Source: Panax quinquefolius (lineage: Eukaryota; Streptophyta; Magnoliopsida; Apiales; Araliaceae). From it: a stretch of 64,000 nt of DNA. The position numbers and the translations under genes were made by a program. The notes under the pieces were generated by a model, which made no database searches, was not told the origin of the DNA, and saw only the letters and a list, made by a program, of their open reading frames with translations. Below, piece after piece: positions 60,040-64,000 of this stretch (positions are counted from its first letter, which is position 1; each line of letters opens with the position of its first letter). Where the stretch lies: the NCBI GenBank assembly GCA_020205615.1, contig CM035173.1, positions 32,270,293 to 32,334,292 on the forward strand, in the 5' to 3' direction.

Positions 60040-60250
60040 TTTTTCATATTCATATGAATGAATATTTTTTATTCAATATTCGTAGTAAGGAATATCATCT
60101 TCGATTCAATATTCAGTAGGAATATTATTTTCGTTCAACAGTCGTAAGGGGTATTATTTCTTTCGTATTCATGAAGAGAATTATTTTCTTTCAATACTCG
60201 TAAGGGGTATTATTCTTTCGTATTCATGAAGAGAGTTATTTTCTTTCAAT
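60040..60250 (+). repeat. Short tandem repeats in solo LTR
   Basis: Four to five units of about 50 bp with TCGTAAGGGGTATTATT, TTTCGTATTCATGAAGAGA and TTATTTTCTTTCAATA. They expand a motif that is single-copy in the other LTRs (for example 46985-47030). Confidence 0.75.
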
Positions 60251-61601
60251 ACTCGTAAGGGTTGTTATTTCATTCATTATTATTATGTTGGAATAACCTA
60301 TCTATGCGAAGTACCACATACATGGTGAAATTCTTCTGTTATTTCATTCTTTACTATTACATTGGAATAACACATGCATGCGATTCTATCGCATGCTGGT
60401 GAATTCTTCTGTTATTCCATTCTTTATTATTCTGTTGGAATAACCTGTCTATGTGGATTACCGCATGCATGGTGAATGATCCTTCGTATTCATTCCTTAT
60501 TAAATTGTGGAAATGATCTGTCTACGTGGATTACCGCATGGCGGGCAAAAATCCATTTGCAGTTTCATATATTCTATTATACTCAGTTGGTTAAAGTTTT
60601 GGCTTCTATACTCCATGAAATTAGTAGAATATCCTAGATATTTGTGCTTCATCCAGTATCTTTTCATGGAAATATTCTTCTGAGCATTCTTGAATTTTAC
60701 TCCACAAAGCATTATCATGTTGACAATTTGGACATTTTGAGTTTAGGATAAATTAACTTATAAATATTTAAAATTTATTCTTGAACTTGTTTTATTGAAT
60801 TATTATGTCATTGTCATCATCCTCATGCTTATATTATGATGAAAGTCATCTTTGGCTTACGTGCATAGATGGACTTGGTATGATTATGACCAGGGATTAT
60901 TCGGTATAATCATGACCTGTAATGTTATAAATGAGGTGGTAAAAGTCCTCAGTGGCCTGTAGTGCATTGATGGACAGTTTTTGGTATGATTATGACCGGT
61001 GATGATTATTCGGTATAGTTATGACCATTGATGATTTAATGAATATCCTTGACCCATAGTGCAAGAATGACTCGATGATGTGGTTTATTTATTGTCGAGT
61101 CTCAATGATAAAAATTGATGAAAACATTTTAAATCATAGAAGATAGTAGATATCATGCTCTACTTGACTCTTCTAATGGATTGCTTATTCATTGCAGATT
61201 AAACTTGATGTCTATTGTATTTTATCAGTTTAACATTGTTGAAGACTAATGATAATTTATTCTGCATTATCTTAGTCATAATATTTCGTACTAGGCTAGT
61301 TGAGCTCACCCTTTTGCTTTCATTGTTCTCTTCAGGAAATGAGAACGTAGCCGAGACTAGTCGGGGAACGAAGTGATGGTCCGAGATGGTGTATTAGTAG
61401 TCCTCACTATTCTATAAAATAGTGTGACAATAAATGTAATGAGGACTTTATTTGAGAGTGGATATTGTCTAGAAGGCAATATTCCTGTTTAAACTTTCAG
61501 CTATGTTTTGTCGTATATTACACGACGTTTGTATTTGTATTCTGTACCATGTATTTGGCGACTCAGAATAGGTGATGTATACCTGTTTTGGGGGCGTCAC
61601 A

Positions 61602-61995
61602 CATATGATTATAGCAAGTTCCTGAATTTCCAAAGTATGGTAAGTTTGACGAACTATATTGGGTATAAATCGGTTATAGTATAAGAAGCATGGAAGAAGT
61701 GAAGAGATGGTTTTGAGGTAGCTTTACCTCTACGGTTAGAACGCATTCGCAATGTTTTCATGTTTCGGTGATATGATCGAACATGCTCGACTGCAATCGT
61801 GTGATCAAGTATGAACCGTTATGGTTGTCCTACGAGAAAATTTCTATCCAGATAGTTGACAGAAAAGAACAAATGCTCAGGGATAAGGTGATACCTTTTG
61901 TGAAGGTGATATAGAGGAACCACAATGTCAAAGTGACTACGTGGGAATTCAAAGTTGAAACGCGAAAGAATTACTCTGAGTTATTTGTTTAATCT
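61602..61995 (+). pseudogene. Integrase C-terminal / chromodomain-like tail of element 4
   Basis: From about 61815 the plus strand reads YEPLWLSYEKISIQIVDRKE, then RDKVIPFVKV, a stop, RNHNVKVTTWEFKVETR and KNYSELFV. This aligns in order with the tail of element 3 (LDKKEHILHSKVIP, WRNHNVEEMTWELE). W is replaced by a stop before RNHNV. It continues element 4 across the solo LTR. Confidence 0.75.
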
Positions 61996-62004
61996 GTGTC
62001 TTCA

Positions 62005-62101
62005 ATTCTGGGGACAGAATCTTTGTAAGGAGGGAAGAATGTGACGATTCGATTGTTTGAGTTGTGATTCTGGAGACAGAATCCTTGTAAGGAGGGAAGG
62101 A
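62005..62101 (+). other. Duplicated polypurine tract at the element 4 3' LTR start
   Basis: GACAGAATCTTTGTAAGG-AGGGAAGAA precedes TGTGACGATTCG (LTR start, 62040). About 60 bases later, GACAGAATCCTTGTAAGG-AGGGAAGGA precedes TGTAACAATCC (62102). The second copy is also inside the LTR at 24125, so it is fixed in the family. Confidence 0.8.
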
Positions 62102-62922
62102 TGTAACAATCCAGAATTTCAAATTTTAATAGTAGATATTTGTTGAATTATATAAATATTTATTTGATGTGTTTATTGTTGAAATTGATGAAATAAATAT
62201 TTTATTGATGTGGTTATTATTAGTAAATATTTATAAAGTAAATTTATTAGATAATATTCTAAATTAATTTAATTTATAATTTGGAGAGTTGTAATATAAC
62301 ATGAGATGTTATATTATTGTCTTAATTTAATAATTTAAAATGGTATATTAAATTATTAAATAAAATTATAATTTTGTAATATTTATTTAAGTGGAGTATT
62401 TATTTAAAATATAGTATGTATAATTATTTTATTTGATTAATGTTGGATATGGAAATCCAAATAAGTCATATGTGGTTATAAATTATAAACTAAATTGTTT
62501 ATTAAAATAATTAAAGTAGTTTAATTTATTTTTACCCAAACAAGGCTTAAATATATTAAGTCTTTATTTTAAAGACTTTTTGCCAAACAAAGCCGTATAT
62601 ATGGCTTTTGGATTTTTAATTTTGAATTTGTAAATAATATAAATTAAATAAATTAAATAATAAATAAAATATAATTATAACATATACATTTGTGTGTAAT
62701 GAATGTTATAATAAGTTTACGTATTAAGATTATATCAGTTTTCTTTTACGTATTAGTTACCCTATATTGACACTAAGAGGAGGAAAGAAGAAAAGTTCAA
62801 AGAATTGAGAGTTTCAGTGAGAAAATTGCAGAGAATTGAGAGAGAGATTGTGAGAATTGTCAAGCAACTTCAGTGTTTAGCAAGAATTAACAAGCCAATT
62901 GAAGTTATTTTCTTTAACCTTG

Positions 62923-62960
<38 letters not shown>

Positions 62961-63473
62961 ATGTTTTACAGCATAAAATTTCTAAGTCCTGTGAATCCAA
63001 TTTGTCTTGAATGGTTGTTATGAACTGAATTATTGTATCTATATTTATTTGTGGTGTTAGAACTAATATTTAGTCAAGAATTATTATGCTAATTTCGTTT
63101 AAAAGGAACAAAATAATGTCAGTGAATATTTTTAATATGGTTCATGAAAAGTACCAATTTTGATGATCAATTCGTATGTTAAACTGCAAATTGAAGCTTG
63201 TTTATGCTAGTTCATTAAGAAATGAAGATAGCGTAGTTTGAACGAAGTGATTCGGTGTAAAATTGTAATCACAGTGTTGATTTTTGTAGAGGATGTCAAA
63301 AATTGAGTTTTTATATGAAAATGAGAAATTTGAGAAATTAAACTAGCTTAAGTTGTTGTTAAATTGTTCTATATTGATATATATGTGAGGAAGCATGTTT
63401 GTAATAGTTTTATATCATTTGTTTGTGTTAATTTCACTGTTTGGTGGGTGAAATTCATGTTAGTTGGGCTAAA
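62040..63473 (+). repeat. 3' LTR of element 4 (family C, copy 2)
   Basis: Collinear with 24125-25547, with only scattered differences. One is an (AT)n(GT)n tract at 62923-62960 that is short in copy 1. Homology stops at GGGCTAAAG, so it is truncated relative to copy 1 or ends in other DNA. The frame at 62805-63023 runs through the microsatellite and is not a gene. Confidence 0.8.
62923..62960. repeat. Compound (AT)n(GT)n microsatellite
   Basis: About ten AT units followed by about nine GT units, versus a short ATATATATGTGTATG in the paralogous LTR at 25020. Confidence 0.9.
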
Positions 63474-63662
63474 GTCGGCTACCATTCACTGCCATTTGAC
63501 ATCGGTTGTTCCCACACTTATTCAACCCCACCTTCTAAGGATGCCTATCTAAAATTCACCATTAGAAGATTAAACTTTTAAATTTTTTTGATTATGTCTA
63601 AATTGATAGTGCCACATCAGAAAATTGATGACATTGCAGCGATACGTGACTAAAAAAAATTA

Positions 63663-63990
63663 TGTGTAATATTGAGTTTTATTTTAACAATTATTCAATT
63701 AAGTTTTTTATACCAAAAAGGATAAATATATGATCATTATTATTTTTAAAGTAAATTATTATTATAATTTTAATATAAGATCATTATTACTTTTTTAAAA
63801 TAAATTTAATGATAATTTTACACTTTTGATAAATTATTAATTTTTAAAATTTATTTTTTTGTTAAATTTATTTTTTTAAAGTAAATTTCATGAAAAATTT
63901 TAAACTAAAGTTAATAATGGTCTTATATCTATCTTTTTTTGTACAAAAAATTATTTGAATAAATGTTAAAATGAGACTCAATATTACACA
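63663..63990. mobile_element. Fold-back / MITE-like element, about 330 bp
   Basis: Left TGTGTAATATTGAGTTTTAT and right ATGAGACTCAATATTACACA are inverted copies. Complementarity continues inwards for roughly 80-90 bp per arm (left ACAATTATTCAATTAAG, right TTATTTGAATAAATGTT). The centre is AT-rich and non-coding. The left flank is AAAAAAATTA and the right flank AAAGTATTTG; a target duplication is not obvious. 63474-63662 holds nothing recognised. Confidence 0.75.
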
Positions 63991-64000
63991 AAAGTATTTG

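Larger units (their letters stand above)
58686..61601 (+). repeat. Solo LTR of the chromovirus family (2,916 bp) with target duplication
   Basis: TGTGAGACCTC start and GGGGGCGTCACA end. CATAT flanks it on both sides (58681-58685, 61602-61606), proving insertion followed by LTR-LTR recombination. Contains TATA box 59863, leader 59920-59960, TATTCGTAAGGGGTATTATT repeats (60040-60250), R1-like units (60280-60540) and the conserved 3' region. Closest to the LTRs of element 3. Confidence 0.93.
55965..63473 (+). mobile_element. Element 4: decayed gypsy element of family C, interrupted by a solo LTR
   Basis: A zinc-knuckle gag (56387-56973), protease and integrase traces (57050-58450), a solo LTR insertion (58686-61601), the integrase tail (61602-61995), a purine tract and the 3' LTR (62040-63473). 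The CATAT target duplication shows 58685 and 61602 were contiguous. The left end is unknown because element 3 abuts it at 55964, and the 3' LTR is probably truncated at 63473. RT is not recognisable. The copy at 24125 is an LTR of the same family. Confidence 0.72.

Noticed and set aside
62805..63023. 72-aa frame ending in Ile-Tyr and Val-Cys runs
   Set aside because: The runs are translation of an (AT)n(GT)n microsatellite in an LTR; absent from the paralogous LTR.

Overview
The window is repeat-dense nuclear DNA from a plant, most likely a eudicot with a large genome. The evidence is Ty3/gypsy LTR retrotransposons of chromovirus and Athila/Tat type, CACTA ends, and captured pieces of the plant genes PHYLLO, CCCH-zinc-finger/WD40 (ZFWD), the U-box/WD40 ligase LIN/CERBERUS, an F-box gene and an NLR-type LRR. 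I see no intact host gene, tRNA or rRNA; the species cannot be named from the sequence alone.

Layout. 1-7324: a non-autonomous gypsy element (element 1; its left LTR is cut by the window edge). 7325-10321: unrecognised DNA ending in a CACTA-type right end. 10322-24124: a minus-strand Athila-like deletion derivative (gag, protease, stumps of pol, PBS, LTR), split at 11215/19576 by complete element 2 with perfect 5-bp target duplications (ATTCA). 24125-25550: an LTR of a third gypsy family (family C), with unassigned AT-rich DNA to about 27.1 kb. 27139-45785: a second minus-strand Athila-like element in two parts (protease at 28-29 kb, gag and LTR at 43-45.8 kb). Between these parts lie a forward Athila-type LTR, a solo chromovirus LTR nested inside it (30629-33414), and a CACTA-like element carrying fragments of at least five host genes (to 42925). 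45785-55964: element 3, the pol-bearing relative of elements 1 and 2 (gag, protease, RT, RNase H, integrase, chromodomain-like tail), now broken by frameshifts. 55965-63473: a decayed family C element with three zinc knuckles, interrupted by a solo LTR (58686-61601, TSD CATAT) and ending in its 3' LTR. 63663-63990: a small fold-back element at the right edge.

How the parts relate. Eight copies of one chromovirus LTR family share a TATA box, a purine-rich leader, internal tandem arrays and a common 3' end. Elements 1 and 2 keep LTR, PBS, PPT and gag/protease remnants, but have lost RT-RNase H-integrase. In its place they carry a conserved non-coding spacer and a roughly 57-bp tandem array that repeats LTR-like sequence. 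They look like a non-autonomous (LARD-like) lineage dependent on an element-3-like partner.

The most interesting object is the gene-capturing CACTA-like element at 33.4/35.4-42.9 kb. It retains host introns with GT-AG borders, so capture was at DNA level. It contains an open in-frame fusion of a ZFWD WD40 segment to the armadillo-like region of a LIN-type ubiquitin ligase.
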